Of a stretch of DNA of 64,000 bases, positions 1 through 11,335 are shown one piece after another (within the stretch, counting starts at the first letter, position 1; each line of letters opens with the position of its first letter). A program made the position numbers and the translations under genes. Source of the DNA: Pomphorhynchus laevis (lineage: Eukaryota > Acanthocephala > Palaeacanthocephala > Echinorhynchida > Pomphorhynchidae); the NCBI GenBank assembly GCA_012934845.2, contig WNNJ02001270.1, positions 34,012 to 98,011 on the forward strand. The letters are read 5' to 3'. Below the pieces are notes generated by a model. That model saw nothing but the letters and a program-made list of their open reading frames with translations. It ran no database searches and had not been told where the DNA came from.

Positions 1-1
1 C

Positions 2-106
2 AAGTTTTGGAAAATAGGAGAGGATATGATCGTATTTACCAAGTCGAAAGAGGATGCGCACAGCAGTGTTAATGAGGCGCTTAAGAGGTTAAGGGATGAC
101 TTTTAA
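2..106 (+). pseudogene. Possible reverse-transcriptase fragment at window edge
   Basis: The frame is open from base 2 to a TAA at 104-106. It encodes a short peptide containing GEDMIVFTKSKEDA followed by a helix-like, charged tail (ALKRLRDDF). Motif C of LINE reverse transcriptases often reads YADDMIVF, so this may be a decayed RT edge with the first catalytic residues changed. The segment is richer in G and A than the AT-rich DNA after 500. It is cut by the window start, so the family cannot be fixed. It could be a chance ORF. Confidence 0.25.
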
Positions 107-640
107 GTGAAGACGAAAAGGGTAAGACAGTAATCAATACGCGAGAAAAGAAGGGAGGAAATAAACAATTTTAAAACAATTAACAAAAATTTTAGAATTC
201 GAATATGGATGGGATCGGTAAGAGAGAACTTACAGGTTGTCGAAATAATAAGACGATCTTTCATCTTACGAGGCTGTAAAATTGCTCAGAGATACGAATA
301 GACGGGATACAAAAAGTTTATGGAAGGACTATGATTGAATCGATTAGATAAATTGTTCCTGGAATTAGGAATCGGAGAATTTAGAAGGATCAAGAGTGAA
401 GATTATTTCCAAGAGGAAAGAATTGGTTACGATAGCCGGAGCAGTCATGTGCTGAAGATATTCTGAGATAACGATGATAAGTTCTGAAAGAACGACACAG
501 GAGGCGTTTTGATGTTTATTTTAAATTTCAATTTTTTATTTTGACTTGATACAAATTATATTAAATCTTATAATAATTATTTATTATTTATTATTAACTT
601 ATTTATAATTTAATTATTAAATTTTAATTCAACATTATTA
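107..640. other. Gene-free stretch, purine-rich then AT-rich
   Basis: Bases 107-510 are purine-rich with no supported gene, probably a decayed element continuing from the RT-like fragment before it. From about 530 the sequence turns very AT-rich and matches an AT-rich tail (ttattttaaattt, then acttgatataaatta) that recurs near 13.3 kb (reversed), 37.2, 37.9 and 38.5 kb. That tail is probably part of a dispersed repeat linked to the Penelope-like fragments. Confidence 0.4.
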
Positions 641-960
641 TATCGTATACATTAAATTAACATTAACTAAAACTACTATTAATTTATATCGTAAAGATGA
701 CATATTTAAATTTACAAGAAACATATTTTTGCATGAGCATTCATGCATACCATATAATATAAAATATAATACATTAAATAATGAAATTTTAAGAATTGCC
801 ATAATATGTAATGATATTGGTTTTCTTCAAAATCATTTAGATAATTTAATAGATACATATTTTAAACTAGGTTACTATAAAAATAACATCAAGCAGAAAA
901 TAGTAAAATATATAAATCAACAAAATATTATTTAAAATAAATTTAAACTATTAAGATAAC
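640..960 (+). mobile_element. Penelope-like element fragment, RT C-terminal part
   Basis: The plus strand encodes a peptide with HEHSCIPYNIKYNTLNNEIL, then LRIA-ICND, then FKLGYYKN. This matches the conserved post-catalytic region of Penelope-like RTs, where a C-I-P-Y segment is followed by R-I---C and a G-Y motif. The 5' edge encodes the preceding TTINLYRKDD strand, as in the better copy at 40.9-41.2 kb. No catalytic motif is present, so this is a truncated copy. The family call is remembered motif similarity, not a search. Confidence 0.6.
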
Positions 961-984
961 ATTTTTATGGATGGAAAACACCTT

Positions 985-1064
985 GAAGCATATTTTGGCA
1001 TTAACATTCATGCATACCATAGAATATTAAATATAATACATTAAATAATGAAATTTTAAGAATT
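985..1064 (+). mobile_element. Short Penelope-like fragment
   Basis: This is an 80-base piece of the same RT region (gcattcatgcataccat to gaaattttaagaattg). It is cut sharply at 1064, where the Tc1-like end repeat begins. The Penelope-like sequence does not resume after 1682, so this is not a simple insertion with both flanks kept. Confidence 0.55.
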
Positions 1065-1682
1065 GTAACTAAAGCTTTTGTGTTTACTTCTACATTTTGG
1101 TCGTGACGAGTTTATTTTGGTACAACTTTAGTTGCGTGTCACGTTATTATGCAGTTGCTAAATATTTTGATAATGTCTTCATTTTAGCAGTGACAACGCC
1201 CTAAAAACAAATAAACGTGTGAATGAAGAGTACCTTTCATATTGTTAAATATCAGTTTGACCCGGATGTCCATATCAAGAATAATTAGATGATTATGATT
1301 TTTTTAATGATTTTGCCGCGCCACCTTATTATGCAAGTTACATGTTTACTAATTTTAGATGGGTAAGAGCAAAGACATATCTGATGATGAGAAATATAAA
1401 ATAATGATAGAGCTTTCCAAAGGGGTATCAACTTTGTAAATTTCCAAAATAATCAAACGGGACCATATGACGGTCAAGCGATTCTTATTGAAACAAAATC
1501 AACCAAGAACACGGACCGTAAGCAGTGCAGTTTCGAATTTTAATTTGCGAACAATTCGCAAAATCAAGTATGAAGTTAGCAAAAATCCATTATCAACAAG
1601 TCATGATATATTTAAGGCATGCAACTAAAGCTTTTGTATTTACTTCTACATTTTGGTCGTGACGAGTTTATTTTGGTACAAT
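1065..1682 (+). mobile_element. Tc1/mariner-like transposon remnant with direct end repeats
   Basis: Between two 60-base direct repeats (1066-1125 and 1622-1681, differing at about two positions) the plus strand encodes, from 1359, MGKSKDISDDEKYKIMIEL, then an HTH-like segment (MTVKRFL) and KNPLSTSHDIFKA. This fits the N-terminal paired-like DNA-binding domain of Tc1-family transposases. The DDE/DDD catalytic part is missing and a stop lies within the helix-turn-helix region, so it is dead. A short inverted pair, taactaaag at 1066 and ctttagttg near 1126-1134, lies at the left end. Confidence 0.6.
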
Positions 1683-1894
1683 GTCCAAATATTTTTTTCA
1701 TATGTGTATATAGTATATGCTTAACATGCTTTCCTACAAACAATGATTGAACAATGTAACCTCTCCACATAGACAATAAAATATAAATTTATTTAATTCA
1801 TTAATGTATATCAACGACAATACAGTATAAATTTATACGACTAAGATTGTTGTGGGTTTTATTTATAACATATTACAGTTATATTATAAAGATA

Positions 1895-2035
1895 ATATAT
1901 TTATGTATCATATCGTACAAACGACATATTTAAATTTACAAGAAACATTTTGCATGAGCATTCCTGCATACAAAATAATATAAAATATAATACATTAAAT
2001 AATTAAATTTTAAGAATTGCAACAATTTGTAGAAA
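1895..2035 (+). mobile_element. Penelope-like fragment
   Basis: This is another copy of the LYRKDD/FTR...EHSC region, more diverged than its neighbours, ending at aattgcaacaatttgta. It has the same orientation as the other fragments. Confidence 0.5.
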
Positions 2036-2099
2036 AATAAATTAAAACTTATGCCGGAAGTTTTAATGGAGAGATAATAAATAATATTTTTTAATTTTT

Positions 2100-3540
2100 A
2101 AAAATTTTATTAATTTTTGAAATTTACAAACATATTTTTGCATGAGCATTCATGCATACCATATAATATAAAATATAATACATTAAATAATGAAATTTTA
2201 AGAATTGCAACAATATGTAATGATATTGGCTTTCTTCAAAATCATTTAAATAATTTAATAGATGCACATTTTAAACTAGGTTACTATAAAAATGAAATCA
2301 AGCAGAAAATAGTAAAATATATAAATCGACACAATAATATAAAGAATAAATTTAAACTCTTAAGTGGCAAATTTTTATGGATGGATAATAAATAATATAC
2401 TTTGTATTAGAATAAGATACTAGATAGTTTTATCAGAGGAAATACATCATTAGCATGTATTTGGCCCCCTGTTATGTTGGGTAGAGGAGTTAGAGGCCGA
2501 AACCTGATAGCATATCTATGATATATGTGTATTATATATATCTGCGAACAAATGTATATCAGCGAACAAATTTATCCAGAAAGCCTCATTCCTAATAAAA
2601 CCAACAATATTAATGATAAAGGATGTATACATCTAGATATGAATATTAAATTAACATTAATTAAAACTACTATTAATTTATATCGTAAAGATGGCATATT
2701 TTAATTTACAAACATATTTTTGCATGAGCATTCATGCATACCATATAATATAAAATATAATACATTAAATAATGAAATTTTAAGAATTGCAACAATATGT
2801 AATGATATTGGCTTTCTTCAAAATCATTTAAATAATTTAATAGATGCATATTTTAAACTAGGTTACTATAAAAATAACATCAAGCAGAAAATAGTAAAAT
2901 ATATAAATCAACACAATAATATAAAGAATAAATTTAAACTCTTAAGTGGCAAATTTTTATGGATGGATAATAAATAATATACTTTGTATTAGAATAAGAT
3001 ACTAGATAGTTATTTAAGAGGAAATACATCATTAGCATGTATTTGGCCCCCTGCTATGTTGGGTAGAGGATTTAGGGGCCGAAACCTGATAGCATATCTA
3101 TGATATATGTGTATTATATATATCTGCGAACAAATGTATATCAGCGAACAAATTTATCCAGAAAGCCTCATTCCTAATAAAACCAACAATATTAACGATA
3201 AAGGATGTATACATCTAGATATGAATATTAAATTAACATTAATTAAAACTACTATTAATTTATATCGTAAAGATGGCATATTTTAATTTACAAACATATT
3301 TTTGCATTAGCATTCATGCATACCATATAATTATTTAATATAATACATTAAATAATGAAATTTTTAGAATTGCAACAATATGTAATGATATTGGCTTTCT
3401 TCAAAATCATTTAAATAATTTAATAGATACATATTTTAAACTAGGTTACTATAAAAATACCATTAAACAGAAAATAGTAAAATATATAAATCAACACAAT
3501 AATATTAAAAATAAATTTAAACTTAAGCAGAAAATACAAA
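2100..3540 (+). repeat. Tandem 582-bp Penelope-like units (about 2.4 copies)
   Basis: The start of the HEHSC segment falls at 2141, 2723 and 3305, giving two exact steps of 582 bases. Each unit contains the RT C-terminal segment through KFKLLSGKFLWMDNK and a stop, then a non-coding tail with ccgaaacctgatagcatatc, then an upstream RT segment (EQIYPESL, LDMNIKLT). The unit therefore joins an element 3' end to internal RT sequence of the next copy. Penelope-like elements are known for partial tandem copies with pseudo-LTRs, and this fits. The third unit is truncated at about 3540. Confidence 0.65.
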
Positions 3541-4140
3541 AATCAATATTTTCATTCTTGATAGAGCACAATAACGAAGACAACCATAACTGTCAGAAAT
3601 ATTAAAATTCTCCAGCTTATTATACGCAATGATGATTTCTACTGAACAGAATAATCTAATGCATGATTTTATATTATTATAATATATTAATAATATAATT
3701 ATGGTGGATTATTATCTAGAGGAATAATAAAATAAGAAATTATCATAAATTTTCGATTATTTTAATAGTCCTTTTCAAGTATTGCTTTAAAAATGATGTA
3801 AATAAAAACGGAACAAACCAACGATGAAACTCCCCTAATTTTGCAGTGTGCTAGTAGGGATAACCAACTTTGTATCCCTTCTCTTATTAGACGTCTGGGT
3901 AGACCTTCTTACTGATTAAACTTACTAATTTAATAAACTTACTTATTAAATATAAGAATTAGTTATTTAAACTTATTAAACTTATCAATTGTCTTACTTA
4001 TTAAACTTGCTATTGAACTTACGCCTGTCGTACCTTTAGTTATTTAAATATTTATACTTATTTAAATACTATGACGTTTTTAAAAATGTCATACATGACG
4101 ACTTGTTTACTGGATACTTTTGTGATTGCTCATTATTTAC
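3541..4140. other. AT-rich gene-free stretch
   Basis: I see no gene here. Bases 3917-4020 are a degenerate low-complexity run built from cttattaaactta-like words. The rest has stops in every frame. Confidence 0.5.
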
Positions 4141-4455
4141 TTACCGTATTCGACTAATATTACTAGCTGCTTGTTGTACCGTCCATATGGCATTATTCCA
4201 CTGCAATCCAGTCAATCCTGTCGCGTCTAGTGCTTTCTGTTTATGCATATTTTCACAAATTTGGATCGTTCCTTCAGTTTGTCGATTTTTAAGCTGTACA
4301 TTATAGCCAGGTGTAAGAAGGCTTCTGCCTTTAAGTGCACCTGGTTTTCTAGAGTCTGCTACACGATTGCTTGCAGCAGCATAAGCATCACGGACTCCTG
4401 TTTTTACTGCGATTTTGCCGGCTGTTTTATCGACTTTTTTTAATAGCTTATTCAT
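4141..4455 (-). CDS. Unrecognised 104-residue ORF, possible first coding exon
   Basis: The minus strand is open from an ATG at 4455 to a TAA at 4141. The 104-residue product begins MNKLLKKVDKTAGKIAVKTG, is basic at the N-terminus and has a more neutral, Gln- and Asn-containing end (GLQWNNAIW). Its base composition is much less AT-rich than the flanks, which favours a real coding segment. The last codons run into CG|GTAAGT, a near-consensus splice donor, so the ORF may be an exon whose reading continues elsewhere rather than a complete protein. I do not recognise the family. No partner exon was found downstream on the minus strand within the next kilobase, and no signal peptide or membrane segment is visible. 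Confidence 0.5.
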   Translation of the reverse strand: MNKLLKKVDKTAGKIAVKTGVRDAYAAASNRVADSRKPGALKGRSLLTPGYNVQLKNRQTEGTIQICENMHKQKALDATGLTGLQWNNAIWTVQQAASNISRIR

Positions 4456-5380
4456 TGATTATTAACCGTTATGGGACAGTTAAATACGAACGTAATTTGC
4501 TGATATTTAATCTTCTCAAATTTTCTGGCTATATACACATTTTTAAGTTTTATATATTTGGATTAGAGGGGATTTTGACATTTTCTAATTTAAAATCAGT
4601 AATTAAAGTTGTCACGATGACTTTTTGATAAAAATAATGTACAGCGAATCTAGCGAATCATGTCAATTGAATTGCTTAGTGTGTTGTTAAGCAAAATTTT
4701 TATTTATTTATACGGTTGTACACTCTAAATACAATTCACTGTCGTAGTATTCTGCTTAATTCAATGTACCGTACAATAGATGGAAACAATACCAATAAAT
4801 ACCAATTTTACAAAATCAACACAATAACTGTGAATATTACCAAATTTACATTTATAGAAAATAGAAAATATAGATAGATAATAGATGATATATTGCAATA
4901 GATAATATTAAATACAATATGTTATTTTACTATTTAAATGTAAACAAAATAATAAAAATGTATAGTTTATTATTTAAATTAAATTTTTTATTTATTATTT
5001 AAAAATTTAATATTAATTATAAATTATACAGAATTTTATTTAATAAATGATAAAAATATAATTAATTATATTATTGATTATATTACATTATTCTATTTTT
5101 AAAGATAATAAAATTATCTAATAATAAATAATAATAAATCAGTAATAATAAATCACTTTTTCCTAATCAGCTGAAAATACGCTTTAAAACAAATTATCAG
5201 GGAAAGCTAACCGAGACAATACCATGAACACATTTCCTCTCTACAATACACACTTTTAAACAATTTATAAATTTAATGAAGAACTAATTGTTATTAAGAG
5301 AACTAAAGAACTAATTGCTAGTAGCTATAAAAATATCTAAATATACAATCAAATTTTATAACTCCTTAATTTTATAAATC
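4456..5380. other. AT-rich intergenic DNA
   Basis: There is no supported gene. The composition is extremely AT-rich, with many short A/T runs. The words ctaattgctagtagctata near 5315 recur near 6217, so some diverged repeat material is present. Confidence 0.45.
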
Positions 5381-5700
5381 GATCAATAGATAATATACCT
5401 CCGCTAAGGCCGGTCCCAGTCACGACTGAAAAAGGAGGCAGGATGGTGTCAGGAATGGCATTCGGTTGTAAAAATACCGCTCCAAATCTTTAACATAATG
5501 AGTCAAAACCAAAAAAGCAAATTCGTATAGGGCGTTCTCCGGAAGCGACGCGCAAAGATCCTGTTTGGTTAATGTGAAGTAGCATAACGAGCGAAAAGTG
5601 AGAATAGTAAACAGTAGCAGATTGATTGCAGTGGAATAAACTCATTTTGACGAGCGACCCAGAATAGGGATAAGCATGAAGAAGATTAATAGATAATATA
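5381..5700. repeat. GC-richer island, probable transposon remnant
   Basis: This 300-base island (aaggccggtcccagtcacg, ggcgttctccggaagcgacg) stands out in GC content from its flanks. It is bordered on both sides by versions of aatagataatatacc (near 5388 and 5688), which could be a duplicated target or a shared repeat. It has stops in all frames. I cannot name the family. Confidence 0.35.
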
Positions 5701-5767
5701 CCATGTATTGAAAATTGTAAATTTTATATGTACATTAAAAAATGCCAATATCTAAATCTAAAAATGA

Positions 5768-5850
5768 TTTATAACCCAGTAATATAGAACCCAGGTTTTT
5801 ATAACCCAGTAATTTAGAACCCAGGTTGTTTATAACCCAGTAATTTTATA
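5768..5850. repeat. Short tandem repeat, about 33 bp x 2.5
   Basis: The motif tataacccagtaat--agaacccagg occurs twice in full and a third time in part, with small length differences between units. Confidence 0.75.
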
Positions 5851-7433
5851 ATCACACTTATACGTAGCATAATAAAGATTGGAGTTCATCAGTCAGAGCA
5901 TTCACTTTCTTCGTTCCTATAAATTTTCAAAAATAATTATAAAATATTAATTTATATATTAATATATAAGTATATAATAATTTTAATTTTACAAATATTA
6001 TTTAATTTTGCCAACATTATAAATTTTACCCATTAATAAAGTTACATGATGGAAAAATTACTTTGTATATTAATTTATATAATTTATATATTTATTATCG
6101 ATTAATAGATAATAAATATACCGTGTATAAGAACAAAGATTGGAGTAGTTATAAATCCAATATAACGATAAATCCAATATTCAAATAATATAAAGTTTTA
6201 AAAACAATTAGTCATAAAGAACTAACTGCTAGTAGCTATAAAGTTGCGTATATGTTTGCAGAAAAGGATTAATCCACGCGAAAGCTTTAACCAGTGTATC
6301 ATCTATGTAAATTATTGTCGCAGAAATTTTTGGATGCGGATATATTGTAACCTTGGATGTTTATCATCAGATTTTCACGACCAATTTCAAGTTGAAACTT
6401 AAAAACAAGAAAATAAACTGTGCTGATTTTCTTCTAATACGTTTTTTAGAAAAGATATGAAGAGTACTAAGAGATGACGTGATATTTTTGGATAGACGAA
6501 AACTAATTAAAAATATAATAAGCTTAATCCGATTTTCAAGGATCTCGATATTGAAATAAAAATTTGGATGTTTAATTGTAACGGTGAAATTGCGAAATTT
6601 CGATTAGTTTATTTTTTAAAGTTATTAAATCACAAATTCAAACGTGTTGAATTAAATTTTTGAAGTTATAATATTTTATTATTTTGATGTTTATTTTAAT
6701 ATTTTTTAAATCGATTTAAAGATGAACAAATTATGTTTATTGTAAAAATTTATTTATAACGTCGTTGGAAAATGTAGAAAAATAAAAAAACTTTTATTAA
6801 AATTTAGTAGAAACATCGATTCGTAAATGTAATGATGATTATTTTAAGTCAGATATAGTATTTGTTAAAAAAATATACCAATGTTGAGATTGATTTAATA
6901 CATTGGTATCGAAAATTGAAGAGAATTGTTAACTACAAATAAGCAAATATTTTTATTTCCTTACTCGAAATTGAGTTTTGAAGTTTATTTACATAACATT
7001 GTTTAAATATTTATAAAACTATATAGATATTAAATATAATAACCAAAAACAAAATATAAAAACAATATTTGTCTACATTTTGCGATATTACAGAAGTTAC
7101 AATTAACATTAGTTACATTTACATTAAAAGGTATTTATTAAATACCTTTTAATTTTATATTTATATATTTACATATAAATATATGTAATATATGCAATAT
7201 ATTTATATTTCATTAAATATAAATACTAACTTTTAAACATAATTGTAACCTCTTTACAATAAATTATTATTAATTCGTTTATTATATTGTAAACTTAAAA
7301 ATTAAAATTTGAAATTTTGTTTTGCTGATTTTATCACAAAACTGAATTCACATGTTGCTAGTGTAAACTGTTATGTTGTAATATCCCTATAGTGATAATT
7401 TGCTAGTGATATTTAGCTGTAAACTAATAGGTA
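5851..7433. other. AT-rich intergenic DNA with one palindrome
   Basis: No gene is supported. Bases 7123-7153 form a near-perfect palindrome (attaaaaggtattt and its complement around atta). An AATAAA on the minus strand near 7280 is a candidate polyadenylation signal for the minus-strand gene that stops at 7434. Confidence 0.45.
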
Positions 7434-8639
7434 TCACACGGAAGAAATAAAATACTGATTTAATTCAGGTATTGTTGCTAACCACGCTTTTACTCCTGGA
7501 GCGGCAATAGTGCTATCATTATTCAGACGCAAACTAGCAAAAATTGCGGCAACTGAACTGTTAAATTGCAGACATGCTAGCTTTTGCTCATTTCCATGAT
7601 TGCTTAGGTTTATAAAATTAATTGTTTGAATCTCGGACACTCCGTTTAAAATATCGCGAACATCATTTTGATTGAAAATTAATGGAAGAGGACCAAATAA
7701 CACATACGCTGAGGTGCGATTGAAGTACTTGATTTTAGCATCAACTTGTTTAAATATAGGCTGCTCGTTTTTAAGCCTCCATTTATTCGGTGGGCCTTCT
7801 GTCAAACGCCAACGTGATCTCCATTTTTCTGCTTGACAATCATTTGACATTTGCCTATATGCTGCAACTTTATTTTGATGATGTTGCAATGTATCATCAA
7901 TTTTATTTTGCTTAAGCAATTGCTTTTGATATATCAACCCACTTAGGCGTAAGTCATATTCACTGTTAATGCCTAACACAGAAAACAGTTCGCTGTGACA
8001 ACTTTCAGCGTTGCAATCATTTGTTACAGTACCGTGAATATGGTTTATTCCGGTCAGCGAATTGCTATCATCCACATGAACACGACCTGCAGACGATGCC
8101 GGTGGCTTTTGATAATGCTGCTGAAATACATTCATTCGTCTATCAATCGTTGGTCGACCGTTTAAAATATGGTTAAATGCTGGTGAGTAGTATTGATGAA
8201 AATTGCATTTATTTGGATAAATATCATTGTCCTTGTTAGCGAAATTTCTGAACTTTTGAGCAGACAATCGTGTAGAATCTAGAAACGTGGAAGTATTTGA
8301 TAAATGTTGCTCAGATCTCCTCTGAAGAAAGCCTGATGAGGTACTTACTATTCGTAATGGCTTTTTATTTGACTGAAATCCGCGTATTCCGTAAAACATA
8401 TTATCAAGACAACGGCTATTCAGTGCATTCATTGCTCTATTTGCTTGTTGCTCAGTGGCGTATGTTATTGTAATTAAATTTTCCTTATTTTCATTGCAAT
8501 ATTGTGTAACTTTTCTAACATCTCCAAAGGGTTTAAAAATTTCCCATACATCATCTTTCACTGAATTTTTGTTTATTGGAAAATTGTATACCATGAGCAT
8601 ACTGTTACCACGTCGTCTTGTATTATGTTGTAGAGCCAT
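7434..8639 (-). CDS. Single-exon RRM-like RNA-binding protein
   Basis: An ATG at 8639 opens an uninterrupted 401-codon frame ending in TGA at 7434. Residues about 13-95 look like an RNA-recognition motif: an RNP2-like MLMVYNFP strand, then a helix (DDVWEIFKPFGDV), an RNP1-like NLITITYA strand and a second helix (QQANRAMNAL). A low-complexity middle rich in Ser, Asn, Gln and His follows. Residues about 310-395 may be a second, weak RRM (SAYVLFGPLPL ... LACLQFNS). The fold assignment is inferred from this pattern. The target RNA is unknown. Lack of introns could mean a retrocopy or a naturally intronless gene. A minus-strand AATAAA lies about 150 bases past the stop. A tataaaag word lies only about 15 bases before the ATG, too close for an ordinary TATA box. 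Codon use and the long open frame suggest it is intact. Confidence 0.75.
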   Translation of the reverse strand: MALQHNTRRRGNSMLMVYNFPINKNSVKDDVWEIFKPFGDVRKVTQYCNENKENLITITYATEQQANRAMNALNSRCLDNMFYGIRGFQSNKKPLRIVSTSSGFLQRRSEQHLSNTSTFLDSTRLSAQKFRNFANKDNDIYPNKCNFHQYYSPAFNHILNGRPTIDRRMNVFQQHYQKPPASSAGRVHVDDSNSLTGINHIHGTVTNDCNAESCHSELFSVLGINSEYDLRLSGLIYQKQLLKQNKIDDTLQHHQNKVAAYRQMSNDCQAEKWRSRWRLTEGPPNKWRLKNEQPIFKQVDAKIKYFNRTSAYVLFGPLPLIFNQNDVRDILNGVSEIQTINFINLSNHGNEQKLACLQFNSSVAAIFASLRLNNDSTIAAPGVKAWLATIPELNQYFISSV

Positions 8640-9059
8640 ATTAATGTCCTTTTATAGAGAGAGAATAAATTACTGTTGACAGCTATATATATCTTAGTAC
8701 ATGTTAAAGTTAACTTATGCTAGTTAATATTATGATCAATTAATATTATGCAGTAAATATTATAATGCTTTATATGATAATATTATAATATTTATTGATA
8801 ATAAATATATTAATACTATCAATTCAATAGTATATTCTATAGCAAAATTTCGAAGCCAAGTTTTGTGCATCAAATGAATCAATGCTGACAATGACCCTTA
8901 AATAATATTTCCATAACTGCTTTAATATAACAAATATATAAAAATTTTATATTATGTATATTTGATATATTTTTTCATCTGTGAAGTATAACATCTAGGG
9001 TATGTTTATATGAAATTGTATTATATGTTTTCGTTGTTGCAACAAAAATGTGCTACTTG
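8640..9059. other. AT-rich 5' flank of the RRM-like gene
   Basis: No coding sequence is seen. This stretch would contain the promoter of the minus-strand gene, but no motif is convincing. Confidence 0.4.
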
Positions 9060-10660
9060 CCAACAACAACGTGTTTGCTACAATCAATAACATCGTTGTT
9101 ACAAGCAATAACATCGTTGTTACAAGCAATAACGTCGTTATTACAAGCAATAACGTCGTTATTACAAGCAATAACGTCGTTATTACAAGCAATAACGTCG
9201 GTGTTGCAAGCAATAACTTCGTTGTTACAATCTATAACGTAGTTGTTGCAAGCAATAACGTAGTTGTTGCAAGCAATAACGTAGTTGTTGCAAGCAATAA
9301 CGTAGTTGTTGCAAGCAATAACGTAGTTGTTGCAAGCAATAACGTAGTTGTTACAAGCAATAACGTCATTGTTGCAAGCAATAACGTCATTGTTGCAAGC
9401 AATAACGTCGGTGTTGCAAGCAATAACGTCGTTGTTGCAAGCAATAACGTCGTTGTTGCAAGCAATAACGTCGTTGTTGCAAGCAATAACGTCGTTGTTG
9501 CAAGCAATAACGTCGTTGTTGCAAGCAATAACGTCGTTGTTGCAAGCAATAACGTCGTTGTTACAAGCAATAACGTCGTTGTTGCAAGCAATAACGTCGT
9601 TGTTACAAGCAATAATGTCGTTGTTGCAAGCAATAACGTCGTTGTTACAAGCAATAACGTCGTTGTTGCAAGCAATAACGTCGTTGTTGCAAGCAATAAC
9701 GTCGTTGTTGCAAGCAATAACGTCGTTGTTGCAAGCAATAACGTCGTTGTTTCAAGCAATAACGTCGTTGTTTCAAGCAATAACGTCGTTGTTTCAAGCA
9801 ATAACGTCGTTGTTTCAAGCAATAACGTCGTTGTTTCAAGCAATAACGTCGTTGTTTCAAGCAATAACGTCGTTGTTTCAAGCAATAACGTCGTTGTTGC
9901 AAGCAATAACGTCGTTGTTGCAAGCAATAACGTCGTTGTTGCAAGCAATAACGTCGTTGTTGCAAGCAATAACGTCGTTGTTGCAAGCAATAACGTCGTT
10001 GTTGCAAGCAATAACGTCGTTGTTGCAAGCAATAACGTCGTTGTTGCAAGCAATAACGTCGTTGTTGCAAGCAATAACGTCGTTGTTGCAAGCAATAACG
10101 TCGTTGTTGCAAGCAATAACGTCGTTGTTGCAAGCAATAACGTCGTTGTTGCAAGCAATAACGTCGTTGTTGCAAGCAATAACGTCGTTGTTGCAAGCAA
10201 TAACGTCGTTGTTGCAAGCAATAACGTCGTTGTTGCAAGCAATAACGTCGTTGTTGCAAGCAATAACGTCGTTGTTGCAAGCAATAACGTCGTTGTTGCA
10301 AGCAATAACGTCGTTGTTGCAAGCAATAACGTCGTTGTTGCAAGCAATAACATCGTTGTTGCAAGCAATAACGTCGTTGTTGCAAGCAATAACGTCGTTG
10401 TTGCAAGCAATAACGTCGTTGTTGCAAGCAATAACGTCGTTGTTGCAAGCAATAACGTCGTTGTTGCAAGCAATAACGTCGTTGTTGCAAGCAATAACGT
10501 CGTTGTTGCAAGCAATAACGTCGTTGTTGCAAGCAATAACGTCGTTGTTGCAAGCAATAACGTCGTTGTTACAAGCAATAATGTCGTTGTCGCAAGCAAT
10601 AACGTCGTTGTTACAAGCAATAATGTCGTTGTCGCAAGCAATAATTTGTTGCAATCAATA
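9060..10660. repeat. 21-bp minisatellite, about 75 units
   Basis: The unit is gtcgttgttgcaagcaataa plus c, repeated head to tail with very few changes. Because 21 is a multiple of three and the unit lacks stops in five of six frames, it creates long false ORFs on both strands (for example repeated VVVASNN, LLLATTT and YCLQQRR). Variants come in runs: about six units with gta in place of gtc (9239-9350) and seven consecutive units with tttcaagc (about 9748-9890). Such runs show local amplification of single mutant units. The half-palindrome ttgcaagcaa lies within each unit. Confidence 0.95.
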
Positions 10661-11335
10661 ACGTAGTTGTTACAAGCAATAATGTCTTTGTTGCAAGCAA
10701 TAATGTCTTTGTTGCAAGCAATAACTTTGTTGTTTCAAGCAAAAACTTTGTTGTTTCAAGCAAAAACTTCGTTGTTGCAAATAATAACATTTTTGTATAC
10801 GACAAACGTCCTTATTACATTAATAAAGTAGTTGTTACTAACAGTAGCGTCGCTGGTGCAAGCAAATTCATCGTTGTAGTATGTAATAACGTCGTTGTTA
10901 CAAGAAATAACATCATTATTGCAAGCAATATTGTCTTTGTTGCAAGCAATAAAGTTATTGTTGCTAGCAATAACGTATTTGTTATTATCAATAACGTCCT
11001 CGTTGCAAGCAGTAACGTCTATTTGCAAGCAGTAACGTCCTTGTTGCGATCAATAACGTTATTGTCTAAAGCAATAACGTCATTGAAGCAATCAATAACG
11101 CTATTGCTACGTTGAACTCGCAATTACGTCGTTGTTTAAGATATTACGCTTTTGTGAAATCAATACCCTATTTGTTGCGGGCAATTATATTATTGCTGCG
11201 AGCAATAATATCGTTGTTCCAATTAATAATGAAGTTGTTGCAAGAAAGAACTTTGTCGCAATCAATAACTATGTAGTTGTGTGCAATAAAGTCTTTTTTG
11301 CAAGTAGTAAAATCATTGTTGCAAGCAATACCTCG
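10661..11335. repeat. Degenerate flank of the 21-bp minisatellite
   Basis: The same words (gttgttgcaagcaataac and variants) continue with increasing substitutions and indels, and the register is lost after about 10,760. Only this side of the array has a long decayed flank. The left side fades within about 50 bases. Confidence 0.85.

Noticed and set aside
9060-10660. Array considered as a CRISPR
   Set aside because: Units are contiguous with no spacers, and the genome is clearly eukaryotic.
9050-10666. Long ORFs of 300-538 codons on both strands over the minisatellite
   Set aside because: They arise from a stop-free 21-base unit and are open in five frames at once. There is no start context or domain, so they are repeat artefacts and not genes.
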